From assembly GCF_900168065.1 (NCBI RefSeq), contig NZ_FUZZ01000004.1, positions 124,001 through 188,000 on the forward strand: a DNA stretch of 64,000 nucleotides. The letters are read 5' to 3'. How positions within the stretch are numbered: the stretch's first letter is position 1; every line of letters starts with the position of its first letter. Under the pieces are notes generated by a model, which saw only the letters and a list, made by a program, of their open reading frames with translations, searched no databases and was not told the origin of the DNA. This document shows, in pieces, positions 9,013-18,278 of this stretch. This stretch comes from Chitinophaga ginsengisegetis. Its GTDB lineage: Bacteria; Bacteroidota; Bacteroidia; Chitinophagales; Chitinophagaceae. The position numbers were made by a program, and so were the translations under genes.

Positions 9013-9702
9013 ATGATCGATTACAACACACTTACCGTTCCGGAAGCCACCATCATACAAAAGGAATTAAAAGATTCAGTAAAGATAACACCGTACAACG
9101 GCCCGTTAAACTATGTGGCCGGAGCAGATATTTCTTTCAATAAATTCAGTACTACCGTGTACGCCGGTATTGTAATGCTGGAATTTCCTTCGCTGAAACC
9201 GGTTGGCTATAGTCTTGTAAAAAAAGAGGTACTATTCCCTTACGTTCCCGGGTTCCTTGCCTTCCGGGAAGTACCCGCATTGCTGGATGCCTGGGCGCAA
9301 CTGCCGGTAAAACCGGATATCCTGGTGGTAGATGGTCATGGTATTGCGCATCCGCGCCGCATGGGCATCGCCAGTCATTTTGGAGTGCTCACCCAACAAC
9401 CTTCCATCGGCAGCGCGAAGAAGAAGTTATTTGGTGTTTATGAAGAACCGGGTATAGAAAAAGGCAGCTATACACCGTTAACGGATAAACAGGGGCTACA
9501 GCTGGGTAATGTGCTCCGGAGTAAAAGCAAAGTGGCGCCTATTTTCGTGTCGCCCGGACATTTGATAGATATTCCGGGCAGTACAGCAGTCCTTATGCAA
9601 TGCATAAAAGGCTACCGTTTACCCGAACCTACACGACTGGCGCATAACGCGGTTAACCAATTCCGGACAAACATAATTTCTGAAGGATGGACCAGTCTTT
9701 GA
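9013..9702 (+). CDS. nfi: Endonuclease V
   Basis: 229-residue deoxyinosine-specific endonuclease, which cleaves the second phosphodiester 3' to inosine in DNA. The three acidic metal ligands are in place: D39 (GADIS), E86 (AFREVPALLDAW) and D107 (ILVVDGHGIAHPRRMG). The conserved lysine segment PSIGSAKKKLFG follows. Length is typical of the family. It is the last gene of the MgtC-DUF763-EndoV run and converges on the next gene with only 13 bases between them. Confidence 0.93.
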   Translation: MIDYNTLTVPEATIIQKELKDSVKITPYNGPLNYVAGADISFNKFSTTVYAGIVMLEFPSLKPVGYSLVKKEVLFPYVPGFLAFREVPALLDAWAQLPVKPDILVVDGHGIAHPRRMGIASHFGVLTQQPSIGSAKKKLFGVYEEPGIEKGSYTPLTDKQGLQLGNVLRSKSKVAPIFVSPGHLIDIPGSTAVLMQCIKGYRLPEPTRLAHNAVNQFRTNIISEGWTSL

Positions 9703-9715
9703 ATAAGTACGGCGA

Positions 9716-11338
9716 CTAAAACTTTATCCACGCGATATTTGCTTTTTTCTCCAGGCCCTTTCGTGAAACCAACACGGTGGCATACATCCGCGTTTGTGCA
9801 TTATAATCTGCCGCTCCCATCATACAGGCATATCCCTTTGTAACTTCCGGCGTACCGAAGAGAAACAACCGGTCCATCTTTCCTTTATAAAAACGGTAGC
9901 AGACAAAGTTCGCATCTGTTGCATATTTCAGGGGCTTACGCACTTTATCCTGTCCGCCGGTATCGAGGTATTGGAGATAGTCGTTGAAAAGTACAAAGGA
10001 TACATCAGGCACAGGGATATAATCATACGACAACCACGTGTTGGTATTCAGCGTGGCGATCTTATTGCGGAATACCCATTCACTTTTACTGCGGCGTTGC
10101 AATTGAAAAGGCTCACAAACACCTGTGATCACCTGGTATTTGGAAACGGCCAGGGTGGAGTTCTCCCTTCCCGCCGTATCCAGCAGCGTGATCCCGATAT
10201 CACCGAGATTGGTGTGCAGTTTATTCAGCTGGGAATTACCCTGTTTAAAAAACGAAAGACTTTCCATCAGCAGCGTGCTGCTACCATCTTCGTTCAGGTG
10301 TAACCGTTGTGGCGTGCCTTTGTATTCTTCTCTGTAGTTGAGGTTCTGCTGCACATTACGTGAAAGCTCCGGAAACGACAGCTGCACGTGCTTCTTCAGT
10401 TTACCGGTAGACTCCCTGAAGGTATTCATCATAATACCCGTGTACCCTTCTTTTTGTTTGGAAGATACATAGAGCAGCATCCGCACCTGCGAAGCAGCCA
10501 CCTGGACTTCTCCGCCTATATTTCCAAAGCCGGCCGTGTAATCCAGCACTTCATGTGCAAACGTAGCTGAATCGGGCGATAGCATAGAAAAGAGCACCTT
10601 CGCTCCTGCATCGCCGTCTTTTCGTTTGGCATTAAAACCCACTGTGCCCAGGTATACTTTTTCTTTTCCCTTCACCGCCATGTTGATATAACTGAAATAG
10701 CTATACGAAGAATCTGGCAGGTAAAACAGTCCGTTGTTAATAATTTCATGACCCGGTGAAAAGTGCAGTACCCGGATGCGTTCATGCACGCTGTCGTTTT
10801 TCTGAATAGGCGCTCCTGAAAACATGGCTACTGCATAGTAATCGCTGTTGGCATCTTTCTCTACATACATATCATGGGAAGCGAGGTTATCGTCTATAAA
10901 TACGCTGCGATGCTGTATGGTAGGCAGTTCCCCCAGTTTATCCTCCCGCAGTAACTTCCCTGTTTCCCCATCCAGTATAAGGCGGAACATCACGGGATTG
11001 TATTTCACCAATTGTTGAAGAAACAGTACCGGCTGACCGTTTATTTCAAAGATGCCATCTATTTCAGTAGACTCCAGGTCGGCCGCATTCCACTGCTGCG
11101 CGTGTACCGTATCGGTTGCTTTCAGCGCCCGGGCGGTGTCATAAATATTTACCAGCAGCCCGTCCTTTTTGGAGAAATGCAGGTATACGGTGTTACCATT
11201 CTTCAACTGCATCAGTTTGTCCCAGCCATCCTCCGGCTCGGCAAAGTCGGGCCCCAGGGTTACCACCGGAACCTGGGCTATGGCGAAACTGCTGATCAGC
11301 AAAGCTCCCAAAAGAACGGGCCATCTCAAATAGTTCAT
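9716..11338 (-). CDS. Secreted protein of unknown function
   Basis: 540-residue exported protein: signal peptide MNYLRWPVLLGALLISSFAIAQ, then a mostly beta-strand body with no domain I recognise. Repeating phrases such as NGNTVYLHFSKKDGLLVNIYD and NEDGSSTLLMESLSFFKQGN suggest a propeller-like or sensor-like repeat fold, but this is a guess. The frame opens at 11362, where a perfect -7 element overlaps (11360-11367), so the ATG at 11338 is preferred. It is transcribed alone, next to but apart from the efflux operon. Confidence 0.65.
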   Translation of the reverse strand: MNYLRWPVLLGALLISSFAIAQVPVVTLGPDFAEPEDGWDKLMQLKNGNTVYLHFSKKDGLLVNIYDTARALKATDTVHAQQWNAADLESTEIDGIFEINGQPVLFLQQLVKYNPVMFRLILDGETGKLLREDKLGELPTIQHRSVFIDDNLASHDMYVEKDANSDYYAVAMFSGAPIQKNDSVHERIRVLHFSPGHEIINNGLFYLPDSSYSYFSYINMAVKGKEKVYLGTVGFNAKRKDGDAGAKVLFSMLSPDSATFAHEVLDYTAGFGNIGGEVQVAASQVRMLLYVSSKQKEGYTGIMMNTFRESTGKLKKHVQLSFPELSRNVQQNLNYREEYKGTPQRLHLNEDGSSTLLMESLSFFKQGNSQLNKLHTNLGDIGITLLDTAGRENSTLAVSKYQVITGVCEPFQLQRRSKSEWVFRNKIATLNTNTWLSYDYIPVPDVSFVLFNDYLQYLDTGGQDKVRKPLKYATDANFVCYRFYKGKMDRLFLFGTPEVTKGYACMMGAADYNAQTRMYATVLVSRKGLEKKANIAWIKF

Positions 11339-11359
11339 CTTCTTACTAATTATTAATTT

Positions 11360-11367
11360 CAAATATA
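11360..11367 (-). promoter_or_regulatory. -7 promoter element (TATATTTG)
   Basis: Perfect TAnnTTTG match on the minus strand, 21 bases before the chosen start of the unknown secreted protein. The expected 5' leader is about 15 bases. Confidence 0.6.
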
Positions 11368-11401
11368 TGAAATTATTTAAATTAATAAGATGAATACATG
11401 G

Positions 11402-12565
11402 TTAGTGCCCTTCGTGCTCTCCGCTGTTTTTCAACTTGGCCAGCAGATCATACGCGCCTGTCACCACCACATCCCCTTCCGGCGCGTCTGCCGGGAAGGT
11501 TACTTCGGTATAACCCAGTTCACTGTTGCCTTTCTTTATCTCCAGCATATTGAAATGAAAGGTGCTGTCTGCGCCCGGTTTCTTTACAAACACGTATGCC
11601 TTGTTCTCAAAATTCACCACGGCCGCATCGGGCAACGCCTTTACGGCAGCAGCGCCGGTTTCAATCATCGCCTGCAGGTAAGTGCCCGGAAGCAGCTGCG
11701 TATCTTCTTCCTCCAGGTGGCAATGTACCCTTACCGTACGTTCCGGGCTTATTTCGCGGCCAATCAGATGAACCGTGGCAGTACGCGGCGTAGTTTCATT
11801 GGCGAGCGTGAAACGCACCAGCTGCCCGATCTTTAACCGTGGTACATCTTTCTCAAACACGGTCAGCTCCGCATGCAGATGCTCTGTATTTACAATACGA
11901 AAAAGTATATCCGCCGGCGTTACAAACTGGCCCAGGTTAACATTCACCTGTGTTACATAACCGCTGATAGGCGCATATACATTAACAGTACGCTGAATAT
12001 TCCCTTTTTGCAAAGCAGTAAGGTTGATGTTCAGCACCGACAATTTTTGCCTGAGTCCATTTTCTTTCGCCAATAGAGTTTGCCAGCTGGCTTTGGCCTG
12101 CTGCAGCGTTTTCAGGGCGTTTACATTTTCTTTGGCCAATTCCTGCTGGCGGTCGTGTTCCTTTGTGGCATACTCCAGTTGACTGCTTACTTCCAGGTAA
12201 TCCTGCTGTAACTGGATGTAGTCGAGGTTTTCCAGTACCGCAATTACCTGCCCCTGTTTTACCGGCATGCCCTGCAACAGGCTGGTTTGTTTTATAAATC
12301 CACCCATCGGCACGGAAATGCTTACCTGTTGCTGCGGCGGTACATCCAGCAGGCCATTTACTTTCACGGCGCCGCTGATCTGCCGGTTCTCAGGTTTACC
12401 ATAAGTGATCCCTGCTGTTTTAAACTGCGCGGCAGTCAGCTCTACAACACCGGCTTCCTCTTCATGATCATGGGCATCTGTAGTAGCGGGTGTTTGTTTG
12501 CTTCCACAGGAAACAAGAAAGAAGATGATAACGGTAAAGGCTATATGTTTTTTGAATAATTGCAT
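11402..12565 (-). CDS. RND efflux periplasmic adaptor (CzcB/CusB-like)
   Basis: 387-residue membrane-fusion protein, anchored as a lipoprotein (lipobox FFLVSC in the first ~20 residues). It has the adaptor layout: barrel and lipoyl halves (SVPMGGFIKQTSLLQGMPVKQGQVIAVLEN and VNVYAPISGYVTQVNVNLGQFV) around an alpha-hairpin (~residues 105-165). Two His/Asp-rich patches, DAHDHEEE near the N-terminus and the terminal EHEGH, may bind metal. It links the inner-membrane CzcA-like pump to the outer-membrane channel, both encoded just upstream. Last gene of the operon; the metal is not known. Confidence 0.9.
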   Translation of the reverse strand: MQLFKKHIAFTVIIFFLVSCGSKQTPATTDAHDHEEEAGVVELTAAQFKTAGITYGKPENRQISGAVKVNGLLDVPPQQQVSISVPMGGFIKQTSLLQGMPVKQGQVIAVLENLDYIQLQQDYLEVSSQLEYATKEHDRQQELAKENVNALKTLQQAKASWQTLLAKENGLRQKLSVLNINLTALQKGNIQRTVNVYAPISGYVTQVNVNLGQFVTPADILFRIVNTEHLHAELTVFEKDVPRLKIGQLVRFTLANETTPRTATVHLIGREISPERTVRVHCHLEEEDTQLLPGTYLQAMIETGAAAVKALPDAAVVNFENKAYVFVKKPGADSTFHFNMLEIKKGNSELGYTEVTFPADAPEGDVVVTGAYDLLAKLKNSGEHEGH

Positions 12566-12589
12566 GATGATATTTTTTTGTTGATGACC

Positions 12590-13822
12590 TTACTGCTGAC
12601 CTGCCAGGTAAGCCATATATAATTCTGCCTGTTTTACTTCATTGCGGGCCAGCAGGTATCCCTGCCGGGCGGTGAGCCCATGCTCCAGGTTAAGAAAATA
12701 TTCTGCATAGCCAATGTCTCCACTGCTGTATGATTTCTCAGATTGTTTCAAAAGCAACTCCACGTTTGGCAGCGACGTGCTTTCATAAAACTCCAGGCTG
12801 TTCCTGTTTTTGATAAACTGTTGTACTGCCTGTTCATACTGGGATTGCAGCTGTATCACATTATTATCAAACTGCAAACTGGCAGCCTGCTGCTGCTTTT
12901 CTTCCGCCCTTACTTTTGCTTTAAGTGGCCCCATCCAGATGGGCAGTGCCAGTCCAACCTGAAATCCCTGGAAACGGTTGCTGTTGGTGGCCAGCGGCGC
13001 GCCTGAAGCATTCAGCGGGGTGCCAATAAACGACTGGTTAAAATAACCTACCATGATATCCGGCAGTATCGCGGCTTTGAACAACTTCTTTTGCTTTTCC
13101 GCAATGGTTACCTGCTGTTTAAGGTATTGCAGTTGCGGATTGGCAGCTACCGCTGCGGAATCATTTATGAGAGAAAGCGTGGCGCCTGGTATAGCCGTTT
13201 CCGTTATAGTAACCGGCGTAGTGATGCCCAGTAATGCCTGCAACCTGGCGGTATAAATTTTAAGATCCGCCTCGTTCTGACGCAGGGAATTCTTTACTTC
13301 ATTGAGCCGTCCTTCAGCAGCGATCTTCTCCAGCATCCGGCTTTCCCCGGTGCGGTAACGCAGATCCGCGCTACGGGCAAACCTGCTGAAGATGCTGTCC
13401 TGCCGCATGATCAGGGCTCTTACTTCTTGCAGGTACAGCAGCTGTACATATACCTGCTTCACCTGGTACACCAGTTCATTTTGCGTAACAGCTTTAAACC
13501 ATACGGCTTTATCTACCTGCGCATTATTCAGTTCCTTCCTGGCGCCGAACACGGTGGGAAAAGGAATGGTTTGTGTGACGCTGTAGTTGTTATCATTCGC
13601 AACATAACTGTTTGTTTGTCCGTACTGCAGGTTCACATCTGTTTTCGGGATCTCCCCGCTGGTGCCTGTCATTTTACGGTAGTAACCGATGGAAGCATCA
13701 GCAGATTTCAGTCCTTTATTTTGCTGCAAGGCCAGCTGCACCGCTGTTTCCAGCGTCAGCGCCTGCGATTGCGCCACGGCCATCGCAGGTAACAGCAAGC
13801 CTGTTAATATCCAGATCTTCAT
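12590..13822 (-). CDS. TolC-family outer-membrane efflux channel
   Basis: 410-residue protein with signal peptide MKIWILTGLLLPAMAVAQ and the repeated coiled-coil architecture of TolC/CzcC channels (LTLETAVQLALQQNKGLKSA at the start, then long Gln/Ala-rich helices). It forms the outer-membrane exit duct of the tripartite metal pump. Its ATG overlaps the stop of the pump gene (ATGA, 13819-13822), so the two are translationally coupled, and the adaptor gene follows after 24 bases. Confidence 0.9.
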   Translation of the reverse strand: MKIWILTGLLLPAMAVAQSQALTLETAVQLALQQNKGLKSADASIGYYRKMTGTSGEIPKTDVNLQYGQTNSYVANDNNYSVTQTIPFPTVFGARKELNNAQVDKAVWFKAVTQNELVYQVKQVYVQLLYLQEVRALIMRQDSIFSRFARSADLRYRTGESRMLEKIAAEGRLNEVKNSLRQNEADLKIYTARLQALLGITTPVTITETAIPGATLSLINDSAAVAANPQLQYLKQQVTIAEKQKKLFKAAILPDIMVGYFNQSFIGTPLNASGAPLATNSNRFQGFQVGLALPIWMGPLKAKVRAEEKQQQAASLQFDNNVIQLQSQYEQAVQQFIKNRNSLEFYESTSLPNVELLLKQSEKSYSSGDIGYAEYFLNLEHGLTARQGYLLARNEVKQAELYMAYLAGQQ

Positions 13823-16800
13823 AATGTATGTTTTGAAAAACCTTTCTCAAAATAGATATATAAACACGGCAACACCAGGAGGGTGAGCAAGGTAGAAGTA
13901 ATCAATCCTCCTATTACCACGGTAGCCAGTGGACGCTGTACCTCCGCTCCTGCGCTGGTGGCCAGGGCCATCGGTAAAAAACCGAGCGACGCCACAAAAG
14001 CCGTCATGAGTACCGGCCGTAATCGTGTAGCCGTTCCATTTAGTACCACGCTGTTCAGGTCCTGCAAGCCGGACTGTTTCAACCGGTTGAACTCTCCTAT
14101 CAGCACAATGCCGTTTAATACCGCTACGCCAAACAATGCAATGAATCCTACCCCGGCGGAAATACTAAAAGGCAAACCGCGCAGCATCAACGCAAAAACG
14201 CCTCCTATGGCCGACATCGGGATGGCGGTAAATATGAGCAGCGATTGTTTTACAGAGTGAAAAGTAAAATAGAGCAAGCCGAAAATCAGCAACAACGCCA
14301 CGGGTACGGCAACGGCTAAACGCCGGTTCGCTTCTTTCAGATTTTCAAACTGCCCGCCGTACCGGATAAAATAACCAGCGGGTAGCTTTACCTCTTTGCC
14401 GATAGCTGCTTCAATCTCTTCTACCACGCTGGTGATATCGCGGCCACGAACGTTAAAACCAACGATGGTACGCCTTTTCGCATCTTCTCTTTGCACCTGG
14501 TTGGGACCGGTCGTCAATTTCACTTCCGCTACTTCCTGTAGCGGCACCTGGTTGCCGGATGGTGTGGTGATGTACAGGTTTTGTACATCCGCCAGCTGCT
14601 GCCGGCTTTGCTGATCCAGCCGCAGCACCAGGTCGAAACGCTTCTCCCCTTCATATACCAGTCCGGCGCTCTGACCGGCGAAAGCGGTGTTAATAGTTTG
14701 ATTAATGGTGGCGATATCAAGTCCGTAACGGGCTATCTTGTCCCGGTCGGCTGTGACCACTATCTGTGGTAGCCCGCCGGTTTGCTCTACGTACAGATCT
14801 TTGGCGCCGGGTGTACGGTTCACAATGCGGCCTATTTTATCGGCCAGTGAAGCCAGCGTGGCGAGGTCTTCTCCAAAAATCTTAATTCCTACATCCTGCC
14901 GCACGCCGGAAATCAGTTCGTTGAACCGTAGCTGGATAGGCTGTGAAAAGCCAAAACTCACGCCAGGTATAACCTCAAGGGCTTCCTGCATTTTATTGGC
15001 CAGTTCTTCCCGGCTGCGGGCACTGGTCCATTCTTTCCTGGGCTTTAGTAAAATAGTGAGATCGCAGGCCTCCATCGGCATGGGGTCTGTGGGTATTTCT
15101 GCGGCGCCTATTTTGCCGATCACTTCTTTCACTTCGGGAAATTGTTTCATTAATATACCGGAGGCCAGGCTCACTTTGTCGATTGTTTCCGACAGTGAGC
15201 TACCGGTGAGTAGCCGTGTCTCCACGGCAAAATCGCCCTCTTCCAGGGTAGGAATAAATTCTCCCCCCATCTTACCAAATAAAAATAATGCGATCACAAA
15301 AAGCAGTATAGCCGCTCCCGTTACCAATGCCTTTGCGCGCAATGCACCCCGGATAACGGGGTCGTATATACGCTGAAAGAAGCGCATGAGGCGGTCGGCC
15401 ACCGTAACTTTATTATCCAGGTTTTTACTCAGCATCAGCGCGGACATCATGGGCACATAGGTGAGCGACAGGATGAAAGCGCCGAGGATGGCGAAAGAAA
15501 CGGTTTGCGCCATAGGCCGGAACATCTTGCCCTCAATACCGGTTAAAGCAAGTATAGGCAGATATACGATAAGGATAATAATTTCACCAAAGGCAGCGGT
15601 GCTGCGGATCTTGCTGGCAGCCTCAAATACTTCGGTGTCCATTTCCTGCTGTGATAAGCGTACCAGTTGCCCGGTTTTATTTCTCCCAGCGAGATGGTGT
15701 AATGTGGCTTCTACTATAATTACGGCGCCATCTACGATCAACCCGAAGTCGATAGCTCCCAGGCTCATCAGGTTGCCCGATACCCCAAACAGGTACATCA
15801 TAGAAATGGCAAATAACATCGACAAAGGGATTACAGAGGCTACAATCAGCCCTGCGCGCAGGTTCCCGAGGAATAATACGAGTACGAAGATAACAATGAG
15901 CGCTCCTTCTACCAGGTTCTTTTGTACCGTGCCCACAGCCCTGCCCACAAATTCGCTGCGGTCCAGGAAAGGTTCTATTACCACGCCGGGCGGCAGGGTT
16001 TTCTGTATCTGCGCGATCCTGGCTTTCACCGTTTTCACTACCTCGTTGGAGTTTTTCCCTTTCAGCATCATTACAATGCCGCCAACGGCCTCTCCGTTTG
16101 CATTGCGGGTAAGCGCGCCATAACGTACGGCGTCTCCCAGCTGCACGGTGGCGATATCCCTTATCAATACGGGCAATCCATCCGGTGTATTCTTCACCAC
16201 TATCTTTTCTATATCCGCCAAACTACTGATCAGTCCTTCGCTGCGAATGAAGTAAGCGTTGGGTTTCTTGTCGATATAAGCGCCACCGGTGTTCTGGTTA
16301 TTCCTTTCCATGGCGTTGAACACATCAGCGATGCCCAGGTGGTGACTGCGGAGTTTGTCCGGGTTCAGCGTTACCTGGTATTGCTTCAGCATCCCGCCAA
16401 AGCTGTTTACTTCGGCTACACCCGGCGTTCCCAGCAGCTGCCGTCTTACATACCAGTCCTGTATAGTACGCAACTCACGGGCGTCGAACTTTTCTTCATA
16501 CCCTTTCCGCGGATGCAGCACATATTGGTATACTTCCCCCAGGCCGCTGGAAATGGGCGACATTTCCGGGGCGCCGATGCCGGGAGGTATATTGGTTCTG
16601 GCTTCGCCCAGTTTTTCATTCACCTGTTGGCGGGCCCAGTAAATATCTACATTATCGTGAAATACAATGGTGACCACCGACAGTCCAAACCTGGAAATAG
16701 AGCGTATTTCCGCCAGTTCCGGTATCACAGCCATTGTTTGCTCAATAGGAAAGGTAATGAGCCTTTCCACTTCCTGCGCCGCGAGTGAAGGCGATTGTGT

Positions 16801-16950
16801 AATCACCTGCACCTGGTTGTTGGTGATATCCGGTACTGCATCCACCGGTAAACGTAATAAGGAGTATACGCCAAATGCCGCCAGGGCACACGTAAATATC
16901 CCTATCATTAATTTGTTCCTCACAGAGAAACGAATGATCTTATCCAGCAT
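13819..16950 (-). CDS. CzcA/CusA-family heavy-metal RND pump
   Basis: 1043-residue proton-driven inner-membrane pump of the heavy-metal efflux (HME) RND family. The transmembrane proton-relay motif DFGLIVDGAVIIVEA gives D401, D407 and E414, matching CzcA D402, D408 and E415. Other family blocks include AAQEVERLITFPIEQ (~58-72) and DPMPMEACDLTILLKPRKEW in the porter domain. The MEACDL variant leaves the ion preference unclear: divalent Co/Zn/Cd or monovalent Cu/Ag are both possible. The frame opens at 16998, but the ATG at 16950 (MLDKIIRFSVRNK) is the family start. Confidence 0.93.
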   Translation of the reverse strand: MLDKIIRFSVRNKLMIGIFTCALAAFGVYSLLRLPVDAVPDITNNQVQVITQSPSLAAQEVERLITFPIEQTMAVIPELAEIRSISRFGLSVVTIVFHDNVDIYWARQQVNEKLGEARTNIPPGIGAPEMSPISSGLGEVYQYVLHPRKGYEEKFDARELRTIQDWYVRRQLLGTPGVAEVNSFGGMLKQYQVTLNPDKLRSHHLGIADVFNAMERNNQNTGGAYIDKKPNAYFIRSEGLISSLADIEKIVVKNTPDGLPVLIRDIATVQLGDAVRYGALTRNANGEAVGGIVMMLKGKNSNEVVKTVKARIAQIQKTLPPGVVIEPFLDRSEFVGRAVGTVQKNLVEGALIVIFVLVLFLGNLRAGLIVASVIPLSMLFAISMMYLFGVSGNLMSLGAIDFGLIVDGAVIIVEATLHHLAGRNKTGQLVRLSQQEMDTEVFEAASKIRSTAAFGEIIILIVYLPILALTGIEGKMFRPMAQTVSFAILGAFILSLTYVPMMSALMLSKNLDNKVTVADRLMRFFQRIYDPVIRGALRAKALVTGAAILLFVIALFLFGKMGGEFIPTLEEGDFAVETRLLTGSSLSETIDKVSLASGILMKQFPEVKEVIGKIGAAEIPTDPMPMEACDLTILLKPRKEWTSARSREELANKMQEALEVIPGVSFGFSQPIQLRFNELISGVRQDVGIKIFGEDLATLASLADKIGRIVNRTPGAKDLYVEQTGGLPQIVVTADRDKIARYGLDIATINQTINTAFAGQSAGLVYEGEKRFDLVLRLDQQSRQQLADVQNLYITTPSGNQVPLQEVAEVKLTTGPNQVQREDAKRRTIVGFNVRGRDITSVVEEIEAAIGKEVKLPAGYFIRYGGQFENLKEANRRLAVAVPVALLLIFGLLYFTFHSVKQSLLIFTAIPMSAIGGVFALMLRGLPFSISAGVGFIALFGVAVLNGIVLIGEFNRLKQSGLQDLNSVVLNGTATRLRPVLMTAFVASLGFLPMALATSAGAEVQRPLATVVIGGLITSTLLTLLVLPCLYIYFEKGFSKHTL

Positions 16951-17046
16951 GATTGATTCAATAAGTAATAAAATGACGTACCATAGCCATATCTGCACCG
17001 GTAAAAGGCACGGATATGCTCATAGCAAAAACATTTGTAAAACGGA

Positions 17047-17352
17047 TTAAACCAGCTGTGGGGGCTGCCAGATATTATCTGATAAGGAAGGAAGCGGATT
17101 AACGGGCAACAGCGGGTAATCTATGATGATCCGTTGCGCCATAAAATAAACGGTGACTGCCACACCGGGAGTGGCCTGTACATTGCAGCAACTGCATACG
17201 CACAGCGGCGAGCAGTAGTCCGGTTGTGTTTCGTGATCGTGGGAAGTGGTGAGTTGTGCCGCCATGCTGCTGTTTGCCGGCTGGTAGTCGTTGCAGGGAA
17301 TGCACGACAGCAGCAGGATATAACAGCTTAGTATGTAAAGTAACCACTTCAT
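17047..17352 (-). CDS. Cys-rich DUF6660-like protein
   Basis: 101-residue protein with an N-terminal hydrophobic signal (MKWLLYILSCYILLLSC) and many cysteines and histidines: CIPCN, HDHE, and CSPLCVCSCC. It resembles the small DUF6660 proteins found as first gene of CzcA/CusA operons in Bacteroidota. It is probably exported or lipid-anchored and could bind the transported metal in the periplasm; this is inference from cysteine content and position. It lies 96 bases upstream of the pump gene and directly downstream of a TACAnnTGTA box. Confidence 0.65.
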   Translation of the reverse strand: MKWLLYILSCYILLLSCIPCNDYQPANSSMAAQLTTSHDHETQPDYCSPLCVCSCCNVQATPGVAVTVYFMAQRIIIDYPLLPVNPLPSLSDNIWQPPQLV

Positions 17353-17355
17353 CTT

Positions 17356-17365
17356 TACAAATGTA
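17356..17365. promoter_or_regulatory. Cop-box-like operator (TACAAATGTA)
   Basis: TACA-AA-TGTA matches the TACAnnTGTA operator known for CopY and BlaI/MecI-type repressors, and the palindrome extends to TTTACA/TGTAAA (17354-17367). On the minus strand it also contains a perfect -7 element TACATTTG (17358-17365), so a bound repressor would block the promoter of the efflux operon. No BlaI/CopY gene is in this window. Confidence 0.55.
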
Positions 17366-17402
17366 AAAATTAAACTTAAAACCCCGCCGGAAAAAACTGC
17401 AT

Positions 17403-17434
17403 CGCAGTTGCGGCTGAGATGATTTTATATTACG
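17403..17434 (+). promoter_or_regulatory. CGCAGTTGCGGCT element before LytTR gene
   Basis: The 13-mer CGCAGTTGCGGCT (17403-17415), followed by TATATTAC (17427-17434), also occurs at 45703-45715 (with TATATTAC at 45716-45723) ahead of the 137-aa signalling-island gene. It overlaps a small hairpin ACTGC-ATC-GCAGT. The shared element may be a common regulator site or part of a dispersed intergenic repeat. Confidence 0.4.
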
Positions 17435-17455
17435 ATTTGTACTTAAATTAGCCGC

Positions 17456-18151
17456 ATGAATTGCCTGATAGTAGACGATAATAAGCTGGCACGTACCGCC
17501 ATGAAGCAATTAGCCAGTCATGTGGAACAATTACATGTGGCAGGTGAATGCAGCAGCGCTATGGAAGCATATAATTTTTTACAGAAAGAAAAGATAGATC
17601 TCCTGTTGCTGGATATAGAAATGCCCGGTATGAGTGGCCTGGAGCTTACCCGCAACCTGGGGAAGAAACGTCCGGTGATTATCTTTACCACTGTAAAAAA
17701 AGACTATGCAGTAGAAGCGTTTGAGCTGAATGTGGCCGACTACCTGATTAAGCCGGTACAACCCGCCCGTTTTATCCAGGCCATTGAAAAAGCCCGCGAA
17801 ATCGCCGACAGCAACAGCCGCGAAATACAGGTGTCTGATACCGAGTTTGTATTTATACGTGATAATGGTGTTCTGAAGAGAATAAAAACAGAAGACATCC
17901 TTTTCCTCGAAGCAATGGGCGATTATGTAAAATTAAATACCCCGCAGAAATTCCACGCCATCCATACCACACTGAAAGCGTTGGAAGAGAAACTGCCTGC
18001 TGGTAAATTCATGCGCGTGCACCGCTCTTATATAGTAGCGCTCGACAAAATTGAGTCTATTGAAGATGGCACCATCATTATCAATAAAAACGCGATTCCC
18101 GTAGCAGATGCTTACCGTTCTGCACTGAATAATAAACTGAACCTCCTGTAG
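17456..18151 (+). CDS. LytTR-family response regulator
   Basis: 231-residue two-component regulator. Receiver domain (1-118) with acidic pocket D7/D8 and phosphoacceptor D53 (LLLLDIEMPG), then K106-type ...DYLIKPV. The C-terminal LytTR DNA-binding domain (~130-231) carries DILFLEAMGDYVKL and FMRVHRSYIVALDKIESIE. Bacteroidota usually pair it with a LytS/YehU-type kinase; none is adjacent, so its kinase is elsewhere or is the hybrid kinase two genes on. A two-half-site motif of LytTR spacing begins 2 bases after its stop and recurs before the second peptide gene, so it may control both. Confidence 0.92.
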   Translation: MNCLIVDDNKLARTAMKQLASHVEQLHVAGECSSAMEAYNFLQKEKIDLLLLDIEMPGMSGLELTRNLGKKRPVIIFTTVKKDYAVEAFELNVADYLIKPVQPARFIQAIEKAREIADSNSREIQVSDTEFVFIRDNGVLKRIKTEDILFLEAMGDYVKLNTPQKFHAIHTTLKALEEKLPAGKFMRVHRSYIVALDKIESIEDGTIIINKNAIPVADAYRSALNNKLNLL

Positions 18152-18152
18152 C

Positions 18153-18180
18153 TCAACGACACTTTCCCCTTTTTGACCGA
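18153..18180 (+). promoter_or_regulatory. Putative LytTR operator, copy 1
   Basis: Two direct half-sites, TCAACGA (18153) and TGACCGA (18174), spaced exactly 21 bases apart. That fits the 9-bp repeats with 12-13-bp spacers described for LytTR-domain sites. An 8-base -7-like element (TACCTTTA, 18232-18239) follows. The same layout occurs at 20841-20868. Confidence 0.5.
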
Positions 18181-18278
18181 TAGCTGCTGCCTGTTGGGCC
18201 ATTAGTATTACCCTCACTTTTGAAGTGGATGTACCTTTAGGTCGTCAAACAATTGATCACTAAATAAAATATACAGCC

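Noticed and set aside
15922-16788. 288-residue plus-strand frame opposite the CzcA-like pump
   Set aside because: Antisense frame within a well-supported pump gene; composition typical of non-coding shadow frames.
13819-16950. Copper-specific CusA assignment
   Set aside because: The methionine relay that defines Cu/Ag pumps could not be confirmed from the sequence, so the ion is left open.
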